From: JAVJST01 sp965229715
Lineage (GTDB): Bacteria; Pseudomonadota; Alphaproteobacteria; Rhodospirillales; Casp-alpha2
DNA length: 64,000 bases
Direction of reading: 5' to 3'
Assembly (NCBI GenBank): GCA_965229715.1
Contig: CBDDJL010000002.1
Location: forward strand, 2,108,001 to 2,172,000
In this document: positions 8,096-17,480 of the stretch, in pieces
Layout of the letters: every line of letters begins with the position of its first letter
How positions within the stretch are numbered: the stretch's first letter is position 1
Program-made: the position numbers and the translations under genes
The notes under the pieces: model-generated
The model's input: the letters and a program-made list of their open reading frames with translations, nothing else
What the model was told of the DNA's origin: nothing
The model's database searches: none

Positions 8096-9678
8096 CGGCC
8101 GAAATCCTAGCCGTCGCGATGATCATCGTCACATTCGGCGCCATTCTGATCGGCTTTCCCGTCGCGTTCACATTGGCCGGCGTTGCGTTGTTGTTCGCCG
8201 GCGCCGCCAGCCTGCTCGACATCTTCAACCCTGCGCTGTTCGGTGCCCTGCCCTCGCGAATCTTCGGCAATGCGATGACCAACGAGGTCCTGCTCGCCGT
8301 CCCGTTGTTCATTTTCATGGGATTGGCGCTGGAGCGATCGCGAATTGCCGAGGATCTCATGATGGCGCTCAGCCGCCTGCTTGGCAGCCGTCCGGGTGGA
8401 CTCGGTTACGCGGTTTTCGCCGTCGGCGCACTGCTCGCCGCATCGACGGGGATCGTTGGCGCAACTGTCGTCACCATGGGCTTGATCGCACTCCCGGTGA
8501 TGCTGCGCAACGGATACAAACCGTCGCTGGCGGCCGGATCGATCGCTGCGGCCGGCACGCTGGGCCAGATTATTCCGCCCAGCATTGTGCTGATCATACT
8601 CGGCGATCAGCTTTCGAACTCCTATGCCGAAGCGCAGCGCGCCATCGGCAACTGGGCGCCGGAACCGCTAACCGTCGGCGACCTGTTTGCCGGCGCTTTA
8701 CTGCCGGGGCTGGCGCTTGTCGGGCTTTATGCGATCTATCTCGCCTGCGTGACCCGTGCGCGTCCCGGCGACGCGCCTCCGGTCAAGCAGGATGTGGGCG
8801 TTCGGGCGCCGCCGCTCGGCCCTGTTCTGATCGCTCCGGGTCTGCTCATCGTCGGCGTACTGGGCAGCATTCTGGGCGGTATCGCCACGCCGACCGAAGC
8901 CGCGTCGATCGGCGCCGTCGGCGCTTTGCTGCTCGCCGCCAGCCGTCTCGACGCTGCGAGCCGGCGCCGCGCACCGCATGCCCTCACGGCCATTGCCGTA
9001 ACCGTGTTTTGTGTGAGTGTCGCCGATCTTCGCATCATGCGAGACGATATTGCGCTATTCGACGGTTTTATGATCGCCCTCGCCCTTGCCGCTGTTGCGG
9101 TGGTGAGCTGGTCGGTGGTTGCGGCGGCGGTTGCCTTGCGCCGCGCCCGCCCGGATTCGGAGAGTCCTGTCGTGCTTACCGCGGTGATGCGCGGCACGGT
9201 GCGTATGACGGCGATGGTCTTCACCATTCTGATCGGTGCATCGGTCTTCGCGCTGGTGTTTCGCGGTCTCGGCGGCGATCGCATGGTGGAGGATTTGCTG
9301 AACGGCCTGCCGGGCGGCGCGACGGCAGCCGTGGTCGTGGTCATGGCGGTGGTCTTTGTGCTCGGCTTCTTTCTCGATTTTATCGAAATCACCTTCGTCG
9401 TCGTGCCGATCGTCGCGCCCGTGCTGTTCGCCATGGATGTCGATCCGGTGTGGTTCGGCGTCATGATCGCGATAAACCTGCAGACGTCGTTCCTGACGCC
9501 GCCGTTCGGCTTTGCGCTGTTCTACCTTCGTGGTGTGGCGCCGCCGTCGCTCGCCACCGCCGACATCTACAGGGGCGTCGCGCCGTTTATCGCGTTGCAG
9601 GTGCTGATGTTGGCCGTATTGGCCGTCATACCCGAACTTGCGACGTGGCTGCCGGGCATGATCTATGGCGATCGCTGA
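8092..9678 (+). CDS. dctM: TRAP transporter large permease (DctM)
   Basis: The 12-helix transport subunit of the TRAP system, 528 residues. Typical motifs are GIVGATVVTMGLIALPVM, AAGTLGQIIPPSIVLIILGDQ and, near the end, NLQTSFLTPPFGFALFYLRG. It is longer than classical DctM (about 430) because an extra region of about 90 residues, with two more hydrophobic segments, lies at about 285-375; this is seen in TakM-type permeases. It overlaps the small subunit gene by 4 bases and converges with the next gene, sharing 16 bases of 3' sequence with it. Confidence 0.93.
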   Translation: MTAEILAVAMIIVTFGAILIGFPVAFTLAGVALLFAGAASLLDIFNPALFGALPSRIFGNAMTNEVLLAVPLFIFMGLALERSRIAEDLMMALSRLLGSRPGGLGYAVFAVGALLAASTGIVGATVVTMGLIALPVMLRNGYKPSLAAGSIAAAGTLGQIIPPSIVLIILGDQLSNSYAEAQRAIGNWAPEPLTVGDLFAGALLPGLALVGLYAIYLACVTRARPGDAPPVKQDVGVRAPPLGPVLIAPGLLIVGVLGSILGGIATPTEAASIGAVGALLLAASRLDAASRRRAPHALTAIAVTVFCVSVADLRIMRDDIALFDGFMIALALAAVAVVSWSVVAAAVALRRARPDSESPVVLTAVMRGTVRMTAMVFTILIGASVFALVFRGLGGDRMVEDLLNGLPGGATAAVVVVMAVVFVLGFFLDFIEITFVVVPIVAPVLFAMDVDPVWFGVMIAINLQTSFLTPPFGFALFYLRGVAPPSLATADIYRGVAPFIALQVLMLAVLAVIPELATWLPGMIYGDR

Positions 9679-10136
9679 CGGCGGGTGTAACGGCTCTCGA
9701 TGAGGAGCGACTTGCGCGGCCCTTCGATGCGCCATGCGAGTTGCCAGTTCCCATCGTCTTCGACGGCATAAATCCCGTCATAGACATCGTCACCGCACAG
9801 GTGACGAACCCTATCTTCGCCGTTTGTCAGATCGAGAGCGTGAAACGGCCTGCCGTCCTCGAACAGGATTGCCGCCCGGTGCGGATCATCGATGATCCAG
9901 CGATAGCACCGGCTCACGTCATCGGCATAACCCGGAAGTTCAAGGCGTCCGGTTTCGTCGTAGCGGAGGCCTTCTCGGGTGGGCATAAAGGTTGCTTCGC
10001 CGCGAAACGTGCCATCCGATGCCGCGCGGCGATCCCGGACGGTCCGCTCGACCGTCCAGGCACCTTCGAAATACCGTTTGAGATCGCCGATCTTGTGCAG
10101 GGTCAGTCCTGCTTGCCGCGTCCCAGCAGGCGCCAC
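9663..10136 (-). CDS. DUF6314 family protein
   Basis: A small soluble protein of about 147-157 residues with the pattern FEGAWTVERTV near the start and YRWIIDDPHRAAILFEDGRPFHALDL in the middle, recognised as the DUF6314 family of unknown function. The fold may be lipocalin-like (inference). The start is uncertain: GTG at 10136 is given here, but homologues seem to begin near MTL, which would match a CTG at 10106 overlapping the bioY stop and preceded by AGGA. It follows bioY in an operon and overlaps the 3' end of dctM by 16 bases. Confidence 0.6.
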   Translation of the reverse strand: MAPAGTRQAGLTLHKIGDLKRYFEGAWTVERTVRDRRAASDGTFRGEATFMPTREGLRYDETGRLELPGYADDVSRCYRWIIDDPHRAAILFEDGRPFHALDLTNGEDRVRHLCGDDVYDGIYAVEDDGNWQLAWRIEGPRKSLLIESRYTRRQRSP

Positions 10137-10711
10137 GCGAGCGGCAGCGCACAGGCGGCGAGCGCGAGTTTCGTCAGATCGCCGAGGATGAACGGGGTCA
10201 GGCCCCACTCCAGGATCGGTTTATCCCAACCGTAGACGTTGCCAAGCCACAGCAGGCCCGGAACGTAGATCACGACATTGGCGAAAAACATGGCGATGGC
10301 CGTCCGCACGACGTGCCGATCCCAACCGCGCTCGGCAAGCGCACCGCACAGTGCGGCAGCCAGAACGAAGCCAAGCAGGTAACCGCCGGTTCCGCCGAAC
10401 AGAACGGCCGGGCCCGCCGCACCGCCGGCGAAGACCGGGATGCCCGCTGCACCCTCGGCAAGATAAAGCGCGAGCGTCGCGCCGCCGAGCCGCCAGCCGT
10501 AGGCGGTGCCGACCAGCAGCACCGCAAATGTCTGCATGGTCATCGGCACGGGAATGAACGGCACCTGAATCTGGGCACAGATCGCAACCAGCGCGGAGCC
10601 GGCGACGGCGAGCAATGCGTAGCGCAGCCAGCGCGATGCGCCGTCGGTTGTGCCCGGCCACAGGCGGCTGATCAGGGTCTCCGAGGTTGCAGTCATTACG
10701 GTCATGGTCAT
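10103..10711 (-). CDS. bioY: Biotin transporter BioY (ECF S component)
   Basis: A 202-residue membrane protein with about six helices. The N-terminal helix region reads ICAQIQVPFIPVPMTMQTFAVLL, the hallmark of BioY, followed by GGTGGYLLGF. BioY binds biotin and works alone or with the BioM/BioN energising module; no bioMN genes are in the window. The gene precedes the DUF6314 gene and follows parC in the same direction, with 84 bases between parC and bioY. No good BioR operator (TTATMKATAA) was found in that gap. A GGGGGATG stretch just before the ATG could serve as the ribosome binding site. Confidence 0.92.
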   Translation of the reverse strand: MTMTVMTATSETLISRLWPGTTDGASRWLRYALLAVAGSALVAICAQIQVPFIPVPMTMQTFAVLLVGTAYGWRLGGATLALYLAEGAAGIPVFAGGAAGPAVLFGGTGGYLLGFVLAAALCGALAERGWDRHVVRTAIAMFFANVVIYVPGLLWLGNVYGWDKPILEWGLTPFILGDLTKLALAACALPLAWRLLGRGKQD

Positions 10712-10795
10712 CCCCCATTCTTGATAAGGATCCGGGCGACGCCCGGCAGCGTGTGACGGAGAGTATTAGGCCAGCATCCGGCCCCTATCAAGCGT

Positions 10796-13051
10796 TCAGC
10801 CGAAGCGGTTGTTGCGGGCAAAACCCTTGGGCACGACAAGACCCGCCTGTGCCCGCTTGCCGTTCCAGTTCTTGATGTCGGCTTCGGTGCGAACGCCTGA
10901 ACCGGTCTGCCAGGTGAGACCGTCGGCGAGCTTCATGGTTTTGGCGTCGGCGAGGCCCCCTTTGTTGTAGCGCTGCAGGATCACGCCTCGGCCCCGGCTC
11001 ATGACCGGCAGCTCGTCCATCGGAAAGATCAGCAGTTTGCGGTTGTCGCCCAGAACGGCGATCGAATCGGCGTCTTGCTCGACGATGGCGGCAACTTTTG
11101 CTTCCTCGCCGCTGCCGAGATTGAGAACCTGCTTGCCGTTTCGCGTTTGCGCAATCACATCGTTCTCTTCGACGATAAAGCCGCGGCCGGCGTCGGAGGC
11201 GACGAGCAGCTTGCGGTCAGGCTGGTGAATGAACAGCGCTGCGGCATCGTTGGCGTTGCCGAGATCGATCAATAGCCGCAGCGGTTCGCCGTGGCCGCGC
11301 CCGCCCGGCAGTTTGTCGCATCCGATGGTGTAGAACCGGCCGTTGGTGGCGAACACGAGAAGCTTGTCCGTGGTCTGGCCCTCGACCGCGAAACGGCCCT
11401 TGTCGCCGTCCTTGAACTTGAACGACGCCGGGTCGATGCCATGACCCTTGATGGCGCGGACCCAGCCCTTTTCCGAGCATACGACCGTAATCGGCTCACG
11501 CTCGATCATGGCTTCGAGCGGCACGACGACGGCGCTCGGCGGCTCGCCGATCTCGGTCCGGCGACGACCGAGTTCGGTCTTGGCGGAGAACGCTTTCTTG
11601 GTTTCGCTAATCTGCTCGGCGATGACCTTCCAACGCTTCTTCTCGTCCTTGAGAAGCGCCTTCAGGGTCTTGCGCTCGGCGGACAGTTCGGCGTGTTCGC
11701 TGCGAATGCCCTCCTCTTCGAGCTTGCGCAACTGACGCAGGCGCATGTTCAGAATCGCTTCCGCCTGCACATCGCTCAGCTTGAACGTCTTCATCATCAC
11801 GGGTTTGGGTTCGTCTTCCTCGCGGATGATGCGGATGATCTCGTCGAGATTGAGGTATGCGATCAGGAAGCCGTCGAGAATCTCAAGGCGGTGTTCGATT
11901 TTCTCCAGCCGGTGGCGTGAGCGGCGCTCGAGCACGTCGTGGCGGTGCAGCAGGAACGCGACCAGGGCGTCGCGGAGGCTCATGACGCGGGGTGTCACGC
12001 CGCCATCGAGAACGTTGAGGTTGAGACCGATGCGAACCTCGAGATCGGTTTGCATGAACAGCTGTTCCATCAGCATTTCGGCTTCGACGGTCCGGCTCTT
12101 GGGTTCGAGGACGATACGGATGTCTTCCGCGCTCTCGTCGCGCACATCGGCGAGGAACGGCAATTTGCGGGCTTCCAGCAATTCCGCGATTTTTTCGATC
12201 AGCCGAGCCTTTTGCACCTGATAGGGAATCTCGGTGATGACGATGGTGTACTGTCCGCGCCCGAGGTCTTCCGTTTCCCACCGCGCGCGCAGACGAAAGC
12301 CCCCGCGACCGGTCCGATAGGCCTCGGCGATGCTCTCCGCCGGTTCGACCAGCACGCCGCCCGTTGGGAAATCCGGGCCCGGCACCAGTTCGACCAGCTT
12401 GTCGAACGTCACTCGCGAATTGTCGATCGATGCGGTCTCGTGCTTGGCCGTCTTGACGATGTGCGCCATGGCGTCGCAAAGCTCGGCAACATTGTGCGGC
12501 GGGACGCTCGTCGCCATACCCACGGCAATGCCCGAAGCACCGTTGGCCAACAGGTTCGGGAAGTTGGCCGGCAGAACGATCGGCTCTTCTTCCTCGCCGT
12601 CGTAGGTCTCGCGAAAATCAACGGCATCCTCGTCGATACCTTCGAGCAGAAGCCACGCGACCTCGGTCAGCCGCGCTTCGGTGTAGCGCATCGCGGCGGC
12701 GTTATCGCCGTCCACGTTGCCGAAATTGCCCTGACCGTCGACCAGCGGATAACGCACGGCAAAGCTCTGGGCGAGACGCACAAGCGCGTCGTAGACGGCA
12801 ACGTCGCCATGGGGATGGTATTTACCGATGACGTCACCGACGACGCGGGCGCACTTCTTGAAGCCCGATTTCGGGTCGAGCTTCAACAGGCGCATGGCGA
12901 ACAGTAAGCGGCGGTGAACGGGCTTCAGACCGTCACGCACATCGGGCAGCGAGCGCGACTTGATGGTCGATAGCGCGTACGCGAGATAGCGTTCGCTCAG
13001 TGCATCGCTGAGCGGGGTATCTCGGATGTTTTCAGCCGGTTGATTTGCCAT
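10796..13051 (-). CDS. parC: DNA topoisomerase IV subunit A (ParC)
   Basis: Decatenates daughter chromosomes together with ParE. The 751 residues cover the winged-helix and tower domains, with the active-site tyrosine in AAAMRYTEARLT (about residue 125), a coiled-coil region about 390-500 and a C-terminal beta-propeller. The quinolone-resistance region reads KYHPHGDVAVYDA, so the positions matching E. coli Ser80 and Glu84 are Val and Asp. The C-terminal propeller lacks the GyrA box (QRRGGKG), supporting ParC over GyrA. parE is not in the window. It lies downstream of recO on the same strand, separated by 108 bases. Confidence 0.95.
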   Translation of the reverse strand: MANQPAENIRDTPLSDALSERYLAYALSTIKSRSLPDVRDGLKPVHRRLLFAMRLLKLDPKSGFKKCARVVGDVIGKYHPHGDVAVYDALVRLAQSFAVRYPLVDGQGNFGNVDGDNAAAMRYTEARLTEVAWLLLEGIDEDAVDFRETYDGEEEEPIVLPANFPNLLANGASGIAVGMATSVPPHNVAELCDAMAHIVKTAKHETASIDNSRVTFDKLVELVPGPDFPTGGVLVEPAESIAEAYRTGRGGFRLRARWETEDLGRGQYTIVITEIPYQVQKARLIEKIAELLEARKLPFLADVRDESAEDIRIVLEPKSRTVEAEMLMEQLFMQTDLEVRIGLNLNVLDGGVTPRVMSLRDALVAFLLHRHDVLERRSRHRLEKIEHRLEILDGFLIAYLNLDEIIRIIREEDEPKPVMMKTFKLSDVQAEAILNMRLRQLRKLEEEGIRSEHAELSAERKTLKALLKDEKKRWKVIAEQISETKKAFSAKTELGRRRTEIGEPPSAVVVPLEAMIEREPITVVCSEKGWVRAIKGHGIDPASFKFKDGDKGRFAVEGQTTDKLLVFATNGRFYTIGCDKLPGGRGHGEPLRLLIDLGNANDAAALFIHQPDRKLLVASDAGRGFIVEENDVIAQTRNGKQVLNLGSGEEAKVAAIVEQDADSIAVLGDNRKLLIFPMDELPVMSRGRGVILQRYNKGGLADAKTMKLADGLTWQTGSGVRTEADIKNWNGKRAQAGLVVPKGFARNNRFG

Positions 13052-13159
13052 GCCGGGTGCGCGCCGTATCGGTGAAAATCAGCAAGATATAGTAGTTAGC
13101 GGCTCATTTCGGGACAATCAATGGCGTTTCTTCCCGTTGCCATGGGACGCCATCAGATA

Positions 13160-13885
13160 TCATCGCGATTGCCGTCGAAGTCGCTGAAAGAAGCGCGTTC
13201 GCGCATCGGGGAGCGTGCCGGAAGGCTCGGCATAGACGTGCCGTTCGAGGAAGAAACCCGTCAGCTTGAGCCCATCGGCGACCGCCGTCGCATGACCTGC
13301 AACACCCGATTCGCGGAGAAACGCGGGAAGCGGCAGCATGCGCTCGCGGTAGGGTTCGCCCGCAGTACGCGTCACGGCCTGTCCGGATTTGGGCGAGACA
13401 TAGACAAGGTCGTCCGTTTCGCCGGTCGCCGCACAGTGTCCGAGTTCGAGACCGAAGCCGAGTTCGGTGAGCAGGCCCATTTCCCATTTCACATAGACGC
13501 TCGGCCATTGATCGCCGGCCAGGCTATCCAGGAAGATGGCGAGCCCATCGTAAACCGGCGGATGCGGTTCGCGCTCCGGCAAGGCGGTCGCGGCCACCGA
13601 GAGCGCCGCGCTCATGCCGGCCAAGCGATCTGCATCGCCCAGCCAGCGGGCGGCCACCGGGTCGACGACTTCGCACTCGAAGGTGCCGAGGTGTTCCTCA
13701 AGCCGCGCCCGCCAAGTGGCATGAACCCGATTGCCGGGCTCGATGGTCGGTCGCTTGTTTTTGCCGCCGCCGCCCCTGACGAGACCGGCGAAGCGTCCGT
13801 GTTCGCGGCTGAGGATGGTGACGATGGCCGACGTTTCGCCGTGACGGCGCGCCGCCAATACGATGCCGTCATCGGTCCATTGCAT
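13160..13885 (-). CDS. recO: DNA repair protein RecO
   Basis: Loads RecA on SSB-coated single-stranded DNA in the RecFOR pathway. The 241 residues contain the N-terminal OB fold (DDGIVLAARRHGETSAIVTILSREHGRFAGLVRGG, about 5-38) and the helical C-terminal part with KWEMGLLTELGFGLELGHCAATGE; most of the zinc-finger cysteines of some RecO proteins are missing, as in other alphaproteobacteria. It is the last gene of lepB-rnc-era-recO, 24 bases after era. Confidence 0.93.
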   Translation of the reverse strand: MQWTDDGIVLAARRHGETSAIVTILSREHGRFAGLVRGGGGKNKRPTIEPGNRVHATWRARLEEHLGTFECEVVDPVAARWLGDADRLAGMSAALSVAATALPEREPHPPVYDGLAIFLDSLAGDQWPSVYVKWEMGLLTELGFGLELGHCAATGETDDLVYVSPKSGQAVTRTAGEPYRERMLPLPAFLRESGVAGHATAVADGLKLTGFFLERHVYAEPSGTLPDARTRFFQRLRRQSR

Positions 13886-13909
13886 CAGCCGCCCTCTCGA
13901 AAACCTGTA

Positions 13910-14821
13910 TCAGGCATTGAAATCGAGCCCCCAGGATCGATAGCGCTCGGGATCGTCGCCCCACTTGCCGCGGACCTTGACGAACAGGTTGAGGTGGACC
14001 GGGCAATCCAGCAGCCGCGCCAGTTCCTTGCGTGCCGCGGTGCCGATGGCGCGAATACGCTGGCCGCCCTTGCCCAGGATAATGGCACGCTGGCTTTCGC
14101 GCTCGACGAAGACGACCTGCCCGATGGCGATACTGCCGTCATCGCGGTCTTCCCATGTTTCCGTTTCGACGGTCGCGGCGTACGGCAGTTCCTGCCTGAG
14201 CTGGAGATAGAGCTGTTCGCGCGTAATCTCGGCCGCCAGCTGACGTTCGGGCATGTCGGAAATCTGATCCGGCGGGTACATCCACGGCCCCGGGGGGGCG
14301 GCATCGGCAAGGGCATCCAGCAAATCTTCGACGCCGTCGCCGGTTTTGGCCGAGATCATGAAGACTTCATCGAACAATTCCTCGTCACTCAGCGATTGCG
14401 TCAATTGGAGAAGCGCCGGTTTCTTGACGGCGTCCGTCTTGTTGATGGCGAGCCATGTGCGAAGGCCGTGTTGCTTGAGTTGGTCGAGGATACGCCGGGA
14501 GTCCTCGTCGATGCCGCGCATTGCATCGATCAGCAACAATATACCGTCGGCGTCTTCGGCGCCGTTCCATGCGGCGGCGACCATCGCACGGTCGAGGCGG
14601 CGGCGCGGCTCGAAGATGCCGGGCGTGTCGATGAACAACAGCTGGCACGCACCGCGCATCAGGATGCCGATAATGCGGGTCCGCGTCGTCTGTACCTTGG
14701 GGGATACGATCGAGACTTTGGTGCCGACGGCCCGATTGATCAGGGTCGACTTGCCGGCGTTGGGCGCGCCGAGCACGGCGATGAATCCGGTGCGCGGGTC
14801 GGCGGGTGCGTCATCGCTCAC
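13910..14821 (-). CDS. era: GTPase Era
   Basis: Essential GTPase that binds 16S rRNA and helps 30S assembly. The 303-residue protein has the G1 motif GAPNAGKST, G3 DTPGIFEP and G4 NKTD, then a C-terminal KH domain with the GKGGQRIRAIGTAARKEL helix-turn-helix. The start chosen is the GTG at 14821, which overlaps the rnc stop codon in a GTGA arrangement; longer in-frame starts would run deep into rnc and have no homology. Coupled translation with RNase III, whose product also matures rRNA, is usual. Confidence 0.95.
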   Translation of the reverse strand: MSDDAPADPRTGFIAVLGAPNAGKSTLINRAVGTKVSIVSPKVQTTRTRIIGILMRGACQLLFIDTPGIFEPRRRLDRAMVAAAWNGAEDADGILLLIDAMRGIDEDSRRILDQLKQHGLRTWLAINKTDAVKKPALLQLTQSLSDEELFDEVFMISAKTGDGVEDLLDALADAAPPGPWMYPPDQISDMPERQLAAEITREQLYLQLRQELPYAATVETETWEDRDDGSIAIGQVVFVERESQRAIILGKGGQRIRAIGTAARKELARLLDCPVHLNLFVKVRGKWGDDPERYRSWGLDFNA

Positions 14822-15513
14822 GTTGCGTTCCTCTCGATGGCGTCGAGCAGTTGGGCGGCCGCGGCCTGTTCGGCCTTCTGTTTGGACGGACCGGTCGCAC
14901 GGGCCGCGGTTTCCGCATCGAGGCGCGCTTCGACGGTGAAAGCCGGAGCGTGCGGAGGACCTTCCTGGGAAATCACCGTGTATTTCGGCAGCCCGCGGCC
15001 CTTTGACTGGCTCCACTCCTGAAGCGACGTCTTGGCGTCTTTCGGCGGCTCGTTTGGCCCCGACCGCACCCGGTCGGTCCATAATGTCCTTATCAACTGT
15101 CGGGCGGCATCGATGCCACCATCGAGGTGGACCGCCGCAATGAGCGCCTCCATGGCGTCGGCGGCAAGTGCGGGATTTTCGCGTCCCCCCTGCTCCGCCT
15201 CGCCCCGCGACATCACGATGTGCCGGGCGAGATCAAGTTCGTCGGCGACGTCGGCAAGGGTCTCGCGGCGGACGAGCGCATTCAGACGCCGCGACAAATT
15301 TCCCTCGCTGTCGTCCGGGTAGGCGGCGTACAGCATTTCGGTGATGACAAGGCCAAGAACGCGGTCGCCGAGAAATTCGAGGCGCTCGTTGCTTTCGATC
15401 CGGTCACCCGGACTTAGACTACGGCTTGCATGTGTCAGCGCCTGTTCGGCGAGGTGCCGGTCGTTGAACCGGTAATCGATGGCGTTTTCAAGGGTCGCGA
15501 TATCGCGGGCCAT
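14818..15513 (-). CDS. rnc: Ribonuclease III
   Basis: Cleaves double-stranded RNA, maturing rRNA and some mRNAs. The 231 residues comprise the endonuclease domain with the signature NERLEFLGDRVLGLV (about residues 41-55) and the second acidic cluster near DAMEALIAAVHLDGG, then a double-stranded-RNA-binding domain (about 155-225). It begins 6 bases after lepB ends and overlaps era by 4 bases. Confidence 0.96.
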   Translation of the reverse strand: MARDIATLENAIDYRFNDRHLAEQALTHASRSLSPGDRIESNERLEFLGDRVLGLVITEMLYAAYPDDSEGNLSRRLNALVRRETLADVADELDLARHIVMSRGEAEQGGRENPALAADAMEALIAAVHLDGGIDAARQLIRTLWTDRVRSGPNEPPKDAKTSLQEWSQSKGRGLPKYTVISQEGPPHAPAFTVEARLDAETAARATGPSKQKAEQAAAAQLLDAIERNAT

Positions 15514-15519
15514 CTTCGT

Positions 15520-16254
15520 TCAGTCGATGCCGGTGAAAAATCGCCCGAACCGAAGCGTTTCCGGCCAGCGCCAGAACTTCCACACATCGCCATTGACGGA
15601 GAAGAAGATGAACTCTGCCCGACCGACCAGATTTTCTCGTGGAATGAAACCGACGCTGTTCAGGAAGCGGCTGTCGCTCGATTGATCGCGGTTGTCGCCC
15701 ATGCCGAAATAATGGCCTTCGGGCACGGTATAGACGACCGTGTTGTCCATTTCCCGATCGTCGGAGATCTCGAGGATATTGTGCTCGACCCCGTTCGGCA
15801 GAACTTCGCGGAACTGCGGCCGCCGGGAGAAATCGCCGAACCGGTTCTCCTCCATGAAGTCCTCGACCGGGGTGCGCTCAACCGGCTCGCCGTTAATGTG
15901 CAATATGCCACCCATGACCTGGATGCGATCGCCCGGCAGTCCGACAATGCGCTTGATGTAGTCTGTCGCGTTGTCGGACGGCAGCTTGAACACGGCGACG
16001 TCGCCCCGTTCCGGCTCGGAGAACAACACCCGGCCCGGGATCAACGGCAGGCTGAACGGTAGCGAATGCTTGCTGTAGCCGTATGAAAACTTCGAAACGA
16101 ACAGATAGTCGCCCTTGAGCAGTGTCGGATACATCGATGCGGACGGGATGTTGAACGGCTCGTAGGCGAACGTGCGCACGATGACGGCAATCAGAACCGC
16201 ATAGATCACGGTTCTGACGGTTTCCGAGAACGATCCGGATTTGCGTGCCGTCAT
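15520..16254 (-). CDS. lepB: Signal peptidase I
   Basis: Removes signal peptides at the outer face of the inner membrane. At 244 residues it has one N-terminal membrane helix (TVIYAVLIAVIVRTF), the catalytic serine in NIPSASMYPTL and the catalytic lysine in DYIKRIVGLPGDR; box E GDNRDQSSDSR is present. The ATG at 16254 was chosen because the product then begins MTARKSGSFSETVRT, typical of the family; in-frame codons further upstream fall between acpS and lepB and show no homology. It sits in the acpS-lepB-rnc-era-recO cluster. Confidence 0.94.
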   Translation of the reverse strand: MTARKSGSFSETVRTVIYAVLIAVIVRTFAYEPFNIPSASMYPTLLKGDYLFVSKFSYGYSKHSLPFSLPLIPGRVLFSEPERGDVAVFKLPSDNATDYIKRIVGLPGDRIQVMGGILHINGEPVERTPVEDFMEENRFGDFSRRPQFREVLPNGVEHNILEISDDREMDNTVVYTVPEGHYFGMGDNRDQSSDSRFLNSVGFIPRENLVGRAEFIFFSVNGDVWKFWRWPETLRFGRFFTGID

Positions 16255-16318
16255 GAAGACTCTGAACGTTGGGATGGCCGCCGGGCGGGCCACGTATGAC
16301 GGTTTGCTTGCATGACTG

Positions 16319-16756
16319 TCAAGCGGGCTTTGTACCGGGCATCGCATCGGCGTGGTCCGGCGGGACCGCGGAGATGATGACGACGGCATGCGCGGTCGGA
16401 ACCTCGTCCGTCAGCGAGACGTTGACCATCGGCACCCAACCCTCCGGCGTCAGCGCTTTCATGCGTTCGAGGGCGCCGTTCTTCAGGATCATGACGGGCT
16501 TGCCGGACGGCTCGTTGGCGACGATCATGTCGCGCCAGAAAACGCCCTTCCGGAACCCGGTGCCAAGCGCCTTGGCGCAGGCCTCTTTTGCCGCAAACCT
16601 CAGCGCATAACCGCTGGCCCGGCGCTGCGGCCGCCGTTCGACGGCACGCTGTTCGCTCTCGTCAAACAGGCGATGAACGAAACGGCTGCCGAACCGCTCC
16701 AGGGTTCGTTCGATTCGGCGGGAATCGCAGAGGTCGGTTCCGAGCCCGACAATCAT
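16319..16756 (-). CDS. acpS: Holo-[acyl-carrier-protein] synthase
   Basis: Transfers phosphopantetheine from CoA to acyl carrier protein. The 145-residue product has the two conserved motifs: GLGTDLCDSRRIE near the N-terminus with the magnesium-binding aspartate, and RFAAKEACAKALGTG at about 54-68. The C-terminal extension of about 15 residues is not conserved. It overlaps the upstream DUF2062 gene by 4 bases. pdxJ, which often precedes acpS, is absent here. Confidence 0.93.
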   Translation of the reverse strand: MIVGLGTDLCDSRRIERTLERFGSRFVHRLFDESEQRAVERRPQRRASGYALRFAAKEACAKALGTGFRKGVFWRDMIVANEPSGKPVMILKNGALERMKALTPEGWVPMVNVSLTDEVPTAHAVVIISAVPPDHADAMPGTKPA

Positions 16757-17388
16757 GGTGTCGCCCGATCGGCATTGGCCGGCATGTTCTTGCTTGTCTG
16801 CTTTTCCCGTTCCCGGCGTCGTTTGCGCAGGATGCGCCGCATGCGTCGCCGTTTGTACGTTTCGACAATCGACTTAACGGGGAAATAGAAGATGATCCAG
16901 ACGACAATGAAGGATGGGATGCCGCTGATCGTCATGGGCAAAATGACGGCCGAGAGCGACGCGATGATGGCATCGACATTAACGTTCAGAATGGCTTCCC
17001 ACAGCCCGGCAAACACGTCGACGAAATCGGGTGCGTCCTTGTCGTGTATGCCGTTTCGATCGAGAATCCAGATGCCCGATTTGTAGAGCCAAAGCCAAAT
17101 AAAAGGGAAGGTCCATGGGTTGCCGACGAGCGTACCGATCCACGCCGCGATAACATTGGCGCGAAGAGCCCACGCCAACGCGCTACCGAGGATGAGATGC
17201 GCACCGACAAACGGCGTGAACGAAATCGCAGCGCCGCACGCGAAACCGCAGGCAATCGAATAACCGGATCCCGGCAGCCGCGAGAGCCGGTGTGCGACAT
17301 ATCGGCTGGTGCGCAACCAGCCCCGCCGGGGCCACACCCACTCCCGCAGCCGATCAAGGGTCGGCAATTGATGGCGTCGCTTGAACAT
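16753..17388 (-). CDS. DUF2062 domain membrane protein
   Basis: A 211-residue membrane protein of the DUF2062 family, function unknown. It has an amphipathic, arginine-rich N-terminus, about three hydrophobic segments (about 48-72, 78-98, 155-185) with family-like GTLVGNPWTFPFIWLWLYKSG, and a very basic C-terminal tail (RRRMRRILRKRRRERE). Its ATGA overlap with acpS suggests co-transcription, and the same pairing occurs in other alphaproteobacteria (family knowledge). Confidence 0.82.
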   Translation of the reverse strand: MFKRRHQLPTLDRLREWVWPRRGWLRTSRYVAHRLSRLPGSGYSIACGFACGAAISFTPFVGAHLILGSALAWALRANVIAAWIGTLVGNPWTFPFIWLWLYKSGIWILDRNGIHDKDAPDFVDVFAGLWEAILNVNVDAIIASLSAVILPMTISGIPSFIVVWIIFYFPVKSIVETYKRRRMRRILRKRRREREKQTSKNMPANADRATP

Positions 17389-17480
17389 GTCTAGTGTATA
17401 CGCGATCCCGTTATCGCCGAGAACCCATAGAATTCGCGCAAGCGAATGAATCTAAAAAGAAAATGCGCCGTGCGCCAGAT

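Noticed and set aside
10712..10795. BioR operator before bioY
   Set aside because: Only a GATAA half site is present; the full TTATMKATAA palindrome could not be found. The CCGGGC-GAC-GCCCGG hairpin there has no T-run.
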